Shown one piece after another: positions 8,607-15,737 of a stretch of 64,000 bases of DNA. Position numbers and translations under genes: made by a program. The DNA is from Streptomyces atratus (GTDB lineage Bacteria; Actinomycetota; Actinomycetes; Streptomycetales; Streptomycetaceae), in assembly GCF_014648655.1 (NCBI RefSeq), contig NZ_BMRN01000005.1:248001-312000 (forward strand), in the 5' to 3' direction. The first letter of the stretch is position 1; each line of letters starts with the position of its first letter. The notes beneath the pieces are model-generated. The model did not search any database, was not told where the DNA came from, and was given only the letters and a program-made list of their open reading frames with translations.

Positions 8607-8795
8607 ATGCCGGAATACGAATTTGTCGATGTGTACGTACCGCGCGGGGTGTCCCGGAAGGAGACGGCCCGCCTGCTGACCGACCATGCCGAGTACGGGC
8701 ACTGGGAGTTGGACCGACTGACGCTGCGCCGTGACGGCAGCCGCAGGGTGCGGCTGCGCCGACGGATCATCCGCCAGCTCCGGGCCACCTGGTGA
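8607..8795 (+). CDS. DUF5703 family small basic protein
   Basis: 62 residues: an acidic/aromatic N-terminal half (MPEYEFVDVYVPRGVSRKE) and a very basic C-terminal half ending RRRIIRQLRATW. This matches the short, highly conserved DUF5703 protein found beside chpC in Streptomyces. Function is unknown; the charge pattern suggests nucleic-acid or membrane-surface binding (inference). No clear Shine-Dalgarno is visible, so the transcript may be near-leaderless. It is divergent from the acidic hypothetical and convergent with chpC across a terminator. Confidence 0.85.
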   Translation: MPEYEFVDVYVPRGVSRKETARLLTDHAEYGHWELDRLTLRRDGSRRVRLRRRIIRQLRATW

Positions 8796-8798
8796 GAC

Positions 8799-8830
8799 GG
8801 AGCGGACCCCGCAGTCGCGGGGCCCGCTCC
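8799..8830. terminator. Bidirectional terminator
   Basis: A stem of GGAGCGG-A-CCCCGC pairing with GCGGGG-C-CCGCTCC around AGTC, with one internal A/C mismatch. It lies between the convergent DUF5703 gene and chpC. Confidence 0.8.
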
Positions 8831-8862
8831 CTTCACCGTGCTTGCGTCGCCGCTCAGGACCG

Positions 8863-9612
8863 CTATGCGGACATCCGGGCGCGGCGGTACAGCACTGTGC
8901 CCGCACCCGCCAGCAGCAGGCCCACGCTCGCCGGGACCAGCAGGTCGAGCCCGCCCGCTCCGGTGTGTGCGAGCTGCGCGACGTTCTGTGTCCCGTGCGC
9001 GTTCGACACGCTTCGCGGTCCGGGTGCCGGGGGCTTGTTCTCGGTGACCGGGGTGACCGGAGTGACCGGAGTGCCGACCGGCGGCGTGACGACGTCCGGA
9101 ACATTTCCGCAGTCGTTGCCGGAGGCGGGATTGAGCAGTCCGCCGATGGTGACACTGTTCCCGCAGGCGTTCACGGGGATGTCGATGGGCACCGCGATGT
9201 TGTTGCCCGAAAGCACACCGGGCGAGCCGCTCGTAACCCCCTCGGCCATTGCCCCGCTCCCGGTGCCGCTCGTGACGGCCCGGTGCCTGCCGGTCCCCGC
9301 CCGGTGCGCCTGGGTCCGGTCGTCGGACTCCTGACTGCCCGAGACGTGGCGGCCCGAGGCAGCGCTCTGCGAACCGTTTCCGCAGGCGTTTCCTGCGGCC
9401 GGGTTGAGCAGTCCTACGACGCTCACGGAGTTGCCGCATACGTTGACCGGTACGTCGACCGGGATCTGGACCGAATTCCCTGAAAGCACCCCCGGGGAAT
9501 TCGACGCGCCGCCGGCCGCTCCCGCGTCGGCGTGCGCATAACCGCCACTCAGCGCGAGCACGCCGCCCGCAGCCGCCATGGTGATCAGGCCTTTACGCGT
9601 GACCTGTCGCAT
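8863..9612 (-). CDS. chpC: Long chaplin ChpC, sortase-anchored
   Basis: A 249-residue cell-surface amyloid protein needed, with other chaplins, to lower surface tension for aerial hyphae. In order: signal peptide (residues 1-28, cleavage near YAHADA); chaplin domain 1 (about 36-80); a Ser/Gly/His-rich linker; chaplin domain 2 (about 130-172); a Pro/Thr/Val linker (PPVGTPVTPVTPVTE); sortase motif LAHTG at 214-218; a hydrophobic helix; and an RRARMSA tail. Each domain has the chaplin pattern NSPGVLSGN...CGN..V.GLLNPA.GN.CGN with its two cysteines. Two chaplin domains plus LAxTG define the long chaplins ChpA-C. It lies downstream of chpH on the same strand but behind a strong terminator, so it probably has its own promoter. 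Confidence 0.95.
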   Translation of the reverse strand: MRQVTRKGLITMAAAGGVLALSGGYAHADAGAAGGASNSPGVLSGNSVQIPVDVPVNVCGNSVSVVGLLNPAAGNACGNGSQSAASGRHVSGSQESDDRTQAHRAGTGRHRAVTSGTGSGAMAEGVTSGSPGVLSGNNIAVPIDIPVNACGNSVTIGGLLNPASGNDCGNVPDVVTPPVGTPVTPVTPVTENKPPAPGPRSVSNAHGTQNVAQLAHTGAGGLDLLVPASVGLLLAGAGTVLYRRARMSA

Positions 9613-9680
9613 AGATTGTTTCCTGCCTTCTACCTTCCGGAATACCCCCGGACCTGACCGTGCGGGGGCCGATTACCCAG

Positions 9681-9715
9681 CGGCCCCGGAGTGCATGGCG
9701 TGCACTCCGGGGCCG
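9681..9715 (-). terminator. Terminator downstream of chpH
   Basis: A perfect 15-base stem (CGGCCCCGGAGTGCA and its complement) with loop TGGCG, placed 35 bases after the chpH stop. It separates chpH from chpC transcriptionally. Confidence 0.88.
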
Positions 9716-9750
9716 ACCGGATTCAAACCCTTACGGGTTGACGCACAACG

Positions 9751-9984
9751 TCAGGCATTGGCGCAGGTGTTGCCGACGGTGGGGTTCAGCAGCCCGACCA
9801 CGGAGACCGTGTTGCCACACGCGTTCACCGGCACGTGCACGGGCACCTGGATGACGTTGCCCGAGACCACACCGGGGCTGTTGGCAGCGGCGCCCTGGGC
9901 ACCGGTGTCCGCGACGGCCATGCCCGCACCCGCGAGCACCAGACCACCGGTGACAGCCGCAGCAGCGACGACCTTCTTGATCAT
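9751..9984 (-). CDS. chpH: Short chaplin ChpH
   Basis: A 77-residue secreted amyloidogenic surface protein. The signal peptide MIKKVVAAAAVTGGLVLAGAGMAVA is followed by one chaplin domain (NSPGVVSGN, VPVNACGNTVSVVGLLNPTVGNTC) with two cysteines that form the structural disulfide. ChpH is one of the abundant short chaplins, held at the surface through the long chaplins. The start is set by a perfect TAGGAGG eight bases upstream. A BldN-like promoter and a hairpin lie in the leader (separate entries), consistent with developmental control. Confidence 0.96.
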   Translation of the reverse strand: MIKKVVAAAAVTGGLVLAGAGMAVADTGAQGAAANSPGVVSGNVIQVPVHVPVNACGNTVSVVGLLNPTVGNTCANA

Positions 9985-10002
9985 TATTCCTCCTAGTTGG
10001 CA

Positions 10003-10027
10003 ATGCGGTCCCAGCCGCGGACCGCAT
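10003..10027 (-). promoter_or_regulatory. Hairpin at the 5' end of the chpH leader
   Basis: ATGCGGTCC and its perfect complement surround a 7-base loop, immediately upstream of the chpH ribosome site. If the BldN-like promoter at 10033-10060 is used, transcription would start at or next to the first base of this stem. That would give a 5'-terminal stem-loop, which could protect the mRNA. This is inference from position. Confidence 0.5.
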
Positions 10028-10032
10028 CACTT

Positions 10033-10060
10033 GTAACGAGGAAGAGGTAATTGGGCTACG
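10033..10060 (-). promoter_or_regulatory. BldN-like promoter for chpH
   Basis: Reading leftwards: CGTAGC, 16 bases, CGTTAC. I recall the sigma-BldN consensus as CGTAAC, 16-17 bases, CGTTGA, so 9 of 12 positions match. BldN is known to drive chaplin genes. The predicted start is near 10026. Confidence 0.5.
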
Positions 10061-10148
10061 AGCGTATGGTTCCTTTCACTCGTTCCGGTCAAATACGCAC
10101 ACGCTGGCGATTGTTGACACAGATAATCAGCGGAAAAGCGGCAGAGAC

Positions 10149-11474
10149 TCAGCAGTTGTCGATGAAACGGTCGAGCACCCGCACACCGAACTGCAGACCG
10201 TCCACGGGTACACGCTCGTCCACGCCGTGGAACATGCCTGCGAAGTCGAGCTCCGGCGGCAGCTTCAGCGGTGCGAACCCGAAGCAGCGGATACCGAGGT
10301 CGTCGAAGGACTTGGCGTCGGTACCGCCGGAAAGCATGTAAGGGACGGCACGCGCGATCGGGTCCTCCGCCTTCAGGGCGATCTGCATCGCATCCACGAG
10401 CGAACCGTCGAAACTGGTCTCCAGCGCCTTGTCCCCGTGCACGTCCTCGCGCTTCACGCGCGGGCCGAGGATCCGGTCCAGATCGGCCAGGAACTCCTCC
10501 TCGTAACCGGGCAGGAACCGGCCGTCGACATGGGCGATGGCCTGGCCGGGGATGACGTTCACCTTGTAGCCGGCACCCAGCATGGTGGGGGCGGCGGAGT
10601 TGCGGAGCGTGGCGCCGACCATCTTGGCGATGCCGCCCAGCTTGGCGAGCGTGGCCTCCATGTCCTCCGGGTCGAGCGGGGTGCCGAGCGCGTCGGACAG
10701 CTCGTCGAGGAAGGACCGCACGGTCTTGGTCACCCGGACCGGCCACTTGTGCCGCCCGAGCCGTCCGACCGCCTCGCAGAGCTCGGTGATCGCGTTGTCG
10801 TCGTTGGTCATCGAGCCGTGGCCGGCGGTGCCGTCCACGGTGAGCCGCATCCAGTGCATGCCCTTCTGGGCCGTCTCGACGAGGTAGAGCCGCAGCTTCT
10901 CGTTCACCGTGAAGGAGAAGCCGCCGACCTCGCCGATCGCCTCGGTGACCCCCTCGAAGAGGCCGGGGTGCTTGTCCACGAGGTACCGCGCGCCGTACGT
11001 GCCGCCCGCCTCCTCGTCCGCGACGAAGGCCAGCACGATGTCGCGCGGGGGCTTGCGGCCGCTGCGCATCCGGTCGCGGACGACCGCGAGGGTCATCGCG
11101 TCCATGTCCTTCATGTCGACCGCGCCCCGGCCCCACACGCAGCCGTCCGCGACCTCGCCGGAGAACGGGTGGTGGGTCCAGTCGTGGGCATTGGCCGGTA
11201 CCACGTCGGTGTGACCGTGGATGAGCAACGCGGGCCTGGACGGGTCCTCGCCCTCGATCCGGGCCACGGTCGAGGCGCGGCCCTTGTGGGACTCGAAGAT
11301 CTGGGGCTCCAGCCCGACCTCGGCGAGCTTCTCCGCGACGTACTCGGCCGCGCCCCGCTCCCCCGGTCCCGAATGGTCTCCGTAGTTGCTGGTGTCGATC
11401 CGGATCAGCTCACGACAGAGGTCCACGACCTCGTCCTCGCCCGAGACGGTCCGGGCCGTGTTGGTCTCGCTCAC
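10149..11474 (-). CDS. M20/ArgE/DapE-family metallopeptidase
   Basis: A 441-residue zinc amidohydrolase or dipeptidase. The metal ligands read ALLIHGHTDVVPA near residue 88 (His, Asp), GRGAVDMKDMDAM near 118, the catalytic Glu-Glu in FVADEEAGG near 154, a dimerisation-domain His (DGTAGHGSM) near 225, and a C-terminal His in GMFHGVDERVP near 415. The GTG at 11474 (SETNTARTVSGED) follows GGAAGGAAG. Family members act on N-acylated amino acids, dipeptides or succinyl-diaminopimelate; the substrate is not readable here. It is a conserved neighbour of the chaplin pair in Streptomyces. Confidence 0.88.
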   Translation of the reverse strand: MSETNTARTVSGEDEVVDLCRELIRIDTSNYGDHSGPGERGAAEYVAEKLAEVGLEPQIFESHKGRASTVARIEGEDPSRPALLIHGHTDVVPANAHDWTHHPFSGEVADGCVWGRGAVDMKDMDAMTLAVVRDRMRSGRKPPRDIVLAFVADEEAGGTYGARYLVDKHPGLFEGVTEAIGEVGGFSFTVNEKLRLYLVETAQKGMHWMRLTVDGTAGHGSMTNDDNAITELCEAVGRLGRHKWPVRVTKTVRSFLDELSDALGTPLDPEDMEATLAKLGGIAKMVGATLRNSAAPTMLGAGYKVNVIPGQAIAHVDGRFLPGYEEEFLADLDRILGPRVKREDVHGDKALETSFDGSLVDAMQIALKAEDPIARAVPYMLSGGTDAKSFDDLGIRCFGFAPLKLPPELDFAGMFHGVDERVPVDGLQFGVRVLDRFIDNC

Positions 11475-11656
11475 ACTGCTTCCTTCCACTGTCGCCGTGG
11501 TGCTCCCCCTCATCCTCCCGCGCGCGGCCCGCACACCCAAGGCCCCCACCCCTCGTCATGCGCCCTTCACACTCCCCCTGGCGTGATCGAGCACCTCCGA
11601 ATGTTTGCTATTGTTTTCCACGTCGGAACGGGCCGGGCCCGCGAGACAGACACCTT

Positions 11657-11741
11657 GTCCGGGTGGCGGAATGGCAGACGCGCTAGCTTGAGGTGCTAGT
11701 GCCCTTTATCGGGCGTGGGGGTTCAAGTCCCCCCTCGGACA
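11657..11741 (+). tRNA. tRNA-Leu (anticodon GAG)
   Basis: A class II tRNA. The acceptor stem GTCCGGG pairs with CTCGGAC (one G-T wobble). The D-arm is GTGGCGGAATGGCAGAC, the anticodon stem CTAGC/GCTAG holds loop TTGAGGT (anticodon GAG), and the variable arm GCCCTTTATCGGGC is long. The T-arm is GGGGG-TTCAAGT-CCCCC. CCA is not encoded. It reads CUC/CUU codons. Confidence 0.95.
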
Positions 11742-11747
11742 CAGAGA

Positions 11748-11781
11748 GAATGCCGATCAGGAGCGATCCTGGTCGGCATTC
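11748..11781 (+). terminator. Terminator of tRNA-Leu
   Basis: A near-perfect hairpin: GAATGCCGATCAGGA pairs with TCCTGGTCGGCATTC around GCGA. It starts seven bases after the tRNA. Confidence 0.85.
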
Positions 11782-11896
11782 TGCGTTGTGCCCGCACGGT
11801 CGCATATGGACCGGAGCAGGGTGCACCCCTTGTTGAAACGGTTCATTCCTCGCTGATGTCCAGCAGCACGGAGGCCATCGCAGAGCGAGGAGTCCC

Positions 11897-12348
11897 ATGA
11901 ACCGCACACCCACGCCCGCCCTGCCCCGGTACGAGGACGTGGGTCCCGGATCGGGCGGGCTGGAGCCGCGGGCCTGGTACGCGGGGTCGGATTCCGGGCG
12001 GATGTCGCTGAACGGGGAGTGGCGCTTCCGGCTCTCGCCGGGCGCCGCCACGCAGAACAAGTCGTTCGTGCGGCCCGGTTTCGATGCTTCGGGGTGGAAA
12101 GAGGTCGCGGTTCCCGGGCATTGGGTGCTGCAAGGGGCCGGTGGGGCTCCGGCGTACACGAATGTGGTGTACCCCTTCCCCGTCGATCCGCCGTGGGTGC
12201 CTGCCGAGAATCCCACTGGGGATCATCCGCGGACCTTCGATCTGCCCGGCGGGTGGCCCGGGGACGGGAACTGCTGCCCGGCTATGTCGCCGCCGAGGCC
12301 GAGCGCATCGGGTGCGGCCCGGAGAAGGTGACGCTGCCGAGCGCCTGA
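11897..12348 (+). pseudogene. Beta-galactosidase (GH2) N-terminal remnant joined to a foreign tail
   Basis: An ATG opens MNRTPTPALPRYEDVGPG, followed by SLNGEWRFRLSP, DASGWKEVAVPGHW and NVVYPFPVDPPWVPAENPTG, the sugar-binding N-terminus of a GH2 beta-galactosidase. After RTFDLPGGWPGD (about residue 115) similarity stops. In the +1 frame a different coding-like end follows (ELLPGYVAAEAERIGCGPEKV, stop at 12348) that I cannot assign with confidence. About 900 residues of LacZ are missing. I read this as a deletion joining the head of lacZ to the tail of another gene. A product from the ATG would be a 144-residue dead protein. Confidence 0.82.
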
Positions 12349-12432
12349 GTACGGGGGGCAGGGCCCCGGTGGGCGGGCGGAACGGGCGATACTGTGCGGA
12401 CACCCCAGCAGGCGATACGAGGAGCCCGCACC

Positions 12433-12468
12433 ATGCTCACCGCTGTACCGGTCGGCGCACCCCGATGA
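12433..12468 (+). CDS. Possible 11-residue leader peptide, ATGA-coupled to the pseudouridine synthase
   Basis: ATG at 12433 lies seven bases after a strong GAGGAG and encodes MLTAVPVGAPR followed by TGA. That TGA overlaps the ATG of the next gene (ATGA at 12465-12468). The downstream ATG has no ribosome site of its own, so translation of this micro-ORF would feed the synthase. It may be a regulatory leader peptide or just a re-initiation device. No product is proven. Confidence 0.45.
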   Translation: MLTAVPVGAPR

Positions 12469-13418
12469 GGGGGCGTGCGAAGCCCCCGTCGGCGCCGTTG
12501 CCGCAGCGGGACGGGATCGATCCGGTCCGGCTGCAGCTCCCCGAGGATCCGGACGGCCGGTGGGCGACGGTACGCGATCACCTGCTGGCGCGGTTCGCGG
12601 GTGCCATCGGGGAGGCGCGGGTGGACGCCATGCTCGCCGAGGGCCGGTTCGTCTCCGTACAGGGCCCGGTGTCCGCCGACGAGCTGTACACCGCCGGCCG
12701 GTACATCTGGTTCCATCGGGATTTCGCGCCGGAGGAGCCGGTGCCGTTCCCGGTCGGTGTCGTCCACCGCGACGAGCACATCGTGATCGCCGACAAGCCG
12801 CACTTCCTGGCGACGACACCGCGCGGCCGGCACATCACCGAGACCGCGGTGGCCCGGCTGCGCCGCGAGCTGGACCTGCCCGAGCTGCAGCCCGCGCACC
12901 GGCTGGACCGGCTGACCGCGGGCCTCGTCCTCTTCGTCGTGCGGCCCGAGGAGCGGGGCGCGTACCAGACGATGTTCCGGGACCGCTCGGTGCTCAAGGA
13001 GTACGAGGCGGTGGCACCGTACGACCCCGGACCGGCCTTCCCGCGAACCGTACGCAGCCGCATCGTCAAGGAGCGCGGGGTCATCGCCGCCCGCGAGGAG
13101 CCGGGCGAGCCGAACAGCGAGAGCCGGATCGAGCTGCTGGAGCACCGGGAGGGCCTCGGCCGGTACCGGCTGCTGCCCGCCACCGGACGCACCCATCAGC
13201 TGCGGGTCCATATGAACAGCCTGGGGCTGCCGCTCGTCCACGACCCGGTCTACCCGGTGCTCCGGCCGAAGGGTGCGACCGACGACTGGTCGCACCCTCT
13301 CCAACTCCTGGCCCGGGTGCTGGAGTTCACCGATCCGGTCACGGGCGCTCCGCGCCGCTTCGAGAGCGGGCTGCGGCTCTGTGCATGGCCCGGACCGGTG
13401 AGCCGCGGTTCTCAGTGA
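12465..13418 (+). CDS. RluA-family pseudouridine synthase
   Basis: 317 residues. The catalytic motif HRLDRLTAGLVLF, with the nucleophilic Asp, is near residue 147. RluA-type flanks are present: GVVHRDEHIVIADKPHFLATTP upstream and RLLPATGRTHQLRVHMNSLGLPLVHDPVYP near 245-275. It isomerises uridine in rRNA or tRNA; the site is not predictable. The N-terminus (about 90 residues) has an S4-like helical feel. Its start overlaps the stop of an 11-codon leader ORF. Its stop overlaps by seven bases the stop of the convergent MBL-fold gene. Confidence 0.9.
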   Translation: MRGRAKPPSAPLPQRDGIDPVRLQLPEDPDGRWATVRDHLLARFAGAIGEARVDAMLAEGRFVSVQGPVSADELYTAGRYIWFHRDFAPEEPVPFPVGVVHRDEHIVIADKPHFLATTPRGRHITETAVARLRRELDLPELQPAHRLDRLTAGLVLFVVRPEERGAYQTMFRDRSVLKEYEAVAPYDPGPAFPRTVRSRIVKERGVIAAREEPGEPNSESRIELLEHREGLGRYRLLPATGRTHQLRVHMNSLGLPLVHDPVYPVLRPKGATDDWSHPLQLLARVLEFTDPVTGAPRRFESGLRLCAWPGPVSRGSQ

Positions 13419-14041
13419 CCGCGGGCGATCCACTCGTCCAGATGCGGGGCCTCCGCGCCGATGGTCGTGGAATCGCCGTGCCCGGTGCGGACGGTGGTGC
13501 CCGGCGGCAGGGCGAGCAGCCGGTCCCTGATCGAGGCGACGATCGTCGGGAAGTGGGAGAAGGACCGCCCGGTGGCGCCGGGGCCGCCCTGGAAGAGCGT
13601 GTCACCCGTGAAGACGGTGGACAGCTCGGGGGCGTACAGGCAGACGGCACCCGGGGCATGACCGGGGGTGTGCAGGACCTGGAGCGTCGTTCCGGCGATC
13701 TCCAGCTCCTGGCCGTCGGCCAGTTCGCCGTCCGGGGCGCGGTCCGGGTGGGTCTGCTTCCACAGCGGCAGGTCGTCGGGGTGCAGCAGGACCGGTGCGC
13801 CGGTGGCGTCGGCGAGGGCCGGGGCCGCGTCGATGTGGTCGTTGTGCGCGTGCGTGCAGACGATGGCGCGCAGCGTACGGCCGTTCAGCGCGGCCTCGAT
13901 GGCGGCGGCGTCATGGGCGGCGTCGATGACGATCGCCTCGGTGTCGTCGCCGACGATCCAGACGTTGTTGTCGACGTCCCACTCCCCGCCGTCGAGGGCG
14001 AAGGTGCCGGAGGTGACGAGGTGGTCGATGCGGGCGGTCAT
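13412..14041 (-). CDS. MBL-fold metallohydrolase, partner of mycothiol formaldehyde dehydrogenase
   Basis: A 209-residue glyoxalase II-like hydrolase. The zinc motif CTHAHNDHIDA is near residue 65, with further ligands in LHTPGHAPGAV near 123, FTGDTLFQGGPG near 146 and RTGHGDST near 190. The ATG at 14041 overlaps the stop of the upstream mscR gene by one base (TGATG), so the two are coupled. In actinobacteria this pair oxidises S-hydroxymethyl-mycothiol and then presumably hydrolyses the formyl thioester, completing formaldehyde detoxification. The second step is inferred from context. Confidence 0.88.
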   Translation of the reverse strand: MTARIDHLVTSGTFALDGGEWDVDNNVWIVGDDTEAIVIDAAHDAAAIEAALNGRTLRAIVCTHAHNDHIDAAPALADATGAPVLLHPDDLPLWKQTHPDRAPDGELADGQELEIAGTTLQVLHTPGHAPGAVCLYAPELSTVFTGDTLFQGGPGATGRSFSHFPTIVASIRDRLLALPPGTTVRTGHGDSTTIGAEAPHLDEWIARGH

Positions 14042-15126
14042 CAGAAGACCACCACCGAGCGCAGCACGTCGCCTTCGTGCATCCGGGTGAAGGCCTGCTC
14101 GATGTCGCCGAGTCCGATGGTCTCGGTGACGAACGCGCCGAGGTCGATCCGGCCCTGCTGGTGCAGGTCGATGAGCATCGGGAAGTCGCGCGAGGGCAGG
14201 CAGTCGCCGTACCAGGAGGACTTGAGCGAGCCGCCGCGGCCGAAGACGTCGATGAGCGGCAGTTCCAGCTGCATCTCCGGGGTCGGGACGCCGACCAGGA
14301 CGACGGTGCCTGCGAGGTCGCGGGCGTAGAAAGCCTGCTTGTACGTCTCCGGGCGGCCGACCGCCTCGATGACGACATCCGCACCGTTGCCGTCGGTCAG
14401 GGAGCGGATCGCCTCGACCGGGTCGGTGGAGCGGGAGTTGACGGTGTGCGTGGCACCCATCGTCTTCGCCGTCTCCAGCTTGCGGTCGTCGATGTCCACG
14501 GCGATGATCTTCGCCGCGCCGGCCAGCCGCGCGCCCGCGATCGCCGCGTCGCCGACACCGCCGCAGCCGATCACGGCGACCGAGTCGCCGCGGCCGACCT
14601 GCCCGGTGTTGATGGCGGCGCCGATGCCCGCCATCACGCCACAGCCGAGCAGCCCGGCGACGGCCGGGGAGGCCTCCGGGTCGACCTTGGTGCACTGACC
14701 GGCGGCGACCAGGGTCTTCTCGGCGAACGCGCCGATGCCGAGCGCCGGCGACAGCTCCGTGCCGTCGAGCAGCGTCATCTTCTGCTTGGCGTTGTGGGTG
14801 TTGAAGCAGTACCAGGGGCGGCCGCGCAGGCACGCACGACACTGCCCGCACACGGCACGCCAGTTGAGGATGACGAAGTCGCCGGGCTCGACGTCCGTGA
14901 CCCCCTCGCCGACGGACTCCACCACGCCCGCGGCCTCGTGCCCGAGCAGGAAGGGGAAGTCGTCGTTGATGCCGCCCTGCTTGTAGTGGAGATCGGTGTG
15001 GCAGACGCCGCACGCCTGGATCTTCACCACGGCCTCGCCGGGGCCCGGGTCCGGGATCACGATCGTCTCGACCCGTACCGGCTCGTTCTTCCCCGGTGCG
15101 ATGACTCCTTGCACCTGCTGCGACAT
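14041..15126 (-). CDS. mscR: S-(hydroxymethyl)mycothiol dehydrogenase / nitrosomycothiol reductase
   Basis: A 361-residue zinc-dependent class III alcohol dehydrogenase relative. It has catalytic zinc ligands CGVCHTD near residue 39 and GHEAAG near 63, the structural-zinc cluster [15 protein letters not shown] near 92-106, and the NAD-binding GCGGVG near 190. The whole sequence, starting [22 protein letters not shown], matches the mycothiol-dependent formaldehyde dehydrogenase group. It requires mycothiol as cofactor. That makes an mshD-like stub at 30.9 kb notable, although a full mshD may exist elsewhere. Confidence 0.9.
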   Translation of the reverse strand: MSQQVQGVIAPGKNEPVRVETIVIPDPGPGEAVVKIQACGVCHTDLHYKQGGINDDFPFLLGHEAAGVVESVGEGVTDVEPGDFVILNWRAVCGQCRACLRGRPWYCFNTHNAKQKMTLLDGTELSPALGIGAFAEKTLVAAGQCTKVDPEASPAVAGLLGCGVMAGIGAAINTGQVGRGDSVAVIGCGGVGDAAIAGARLAGAAKIIAVDIDDRKLETAKTMGATHTVNSRSTDPVEAIRSLTDGNGADVVIEAVGRPETYKQAFYARDLAGTVVLVGVPTPEMQLELPLIDVFGRGGSLKSSWYGDCLPSRDFPMLIDLHQQGRIDLGAFVTETIGLGDIEQAFTRMHEGDVLRSVVVF

Positions 15127-15255
15127 ACCGTGGTCTCCCTGTTTCCGTCATTTCGTGAAGATCGAACACGAACAACCGTACGCCCCGTGAGGGTGTCACG
15201 ACGGCGCGCCGCGTTGGCGGGGAACGGCTGCCGTCCACCCGGTGGGATGTACCGG

Positions 15256-15677
15256 TTACGGCGCCGGGCACGGTGGCCACCACGGGCACACGGTTTCGAG
15301 CTGCTCCCTGGTGGGGGCGCCGCCGTCGATGGCGTCCATGGACCAGCCGCCGGTGATCCGCTCCTGGTCGAAGTGGCTGTCGGCGTACCCGCGCACGGCG
15401 GCGAGCGTGCCCGTCGCCGCACGGACATCCGTCAGGTTGCACTGGGCGGGTTCGAGACCGGCTGCGACGGCGTGGATGTGCGCGTCCTGGAAGCGGGGAC
15501 CCTGCCGGCGAGGTCGACGACTTCGCTACCGGGGCCGATCAGCTCGCGCGCCTCGTCGTGGCCGACGGCGGTGACGCGGTCGCCGGTGACGGCGACGGTG
15601 GTGGCGCGGCTGCGTGCGGCGTCCATGCCGAGGACCGGGCCGCCGGTCAGGACGAGATCGGCGGGGGCGTGGTGCAT
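15256..15677 (-). pseudogene. Amidohydrolase (YtcJ-like) remnant, frameshifted and truncated
   Basis: The reading frame opens at 15677 with MHHAPADLVLTGGPVLGMD and continues AVTGDRVTAVGHDEARELIG and EVVDLAGRV, the N-terminal beta-sandwich of an amidohydrolase. Near 15500 the frame shifts. In the other frame the protein resumes as FQDAHIHAVAAGLEPAQCNL (metal-binding HxH) and SHFDQERITGGWSMDAIDGG, then stops at 15256-15258. About 400 residues are missing. Its presumed partners, an amino-acid permease and a TetR regulator, are intact just upstream, so the enzyme was lost from an otherwise intact cluster. Bases 15127-15255, between mscR and this remnant, show no gene. Confidence 0.85.
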
Positions 15678-15737
15678 GGGGCTGTTCCGTTTTCGCGAGG
15701 GCCATGCTCGGCGGGAGGCCGGCAGGGGTACGGGGGG

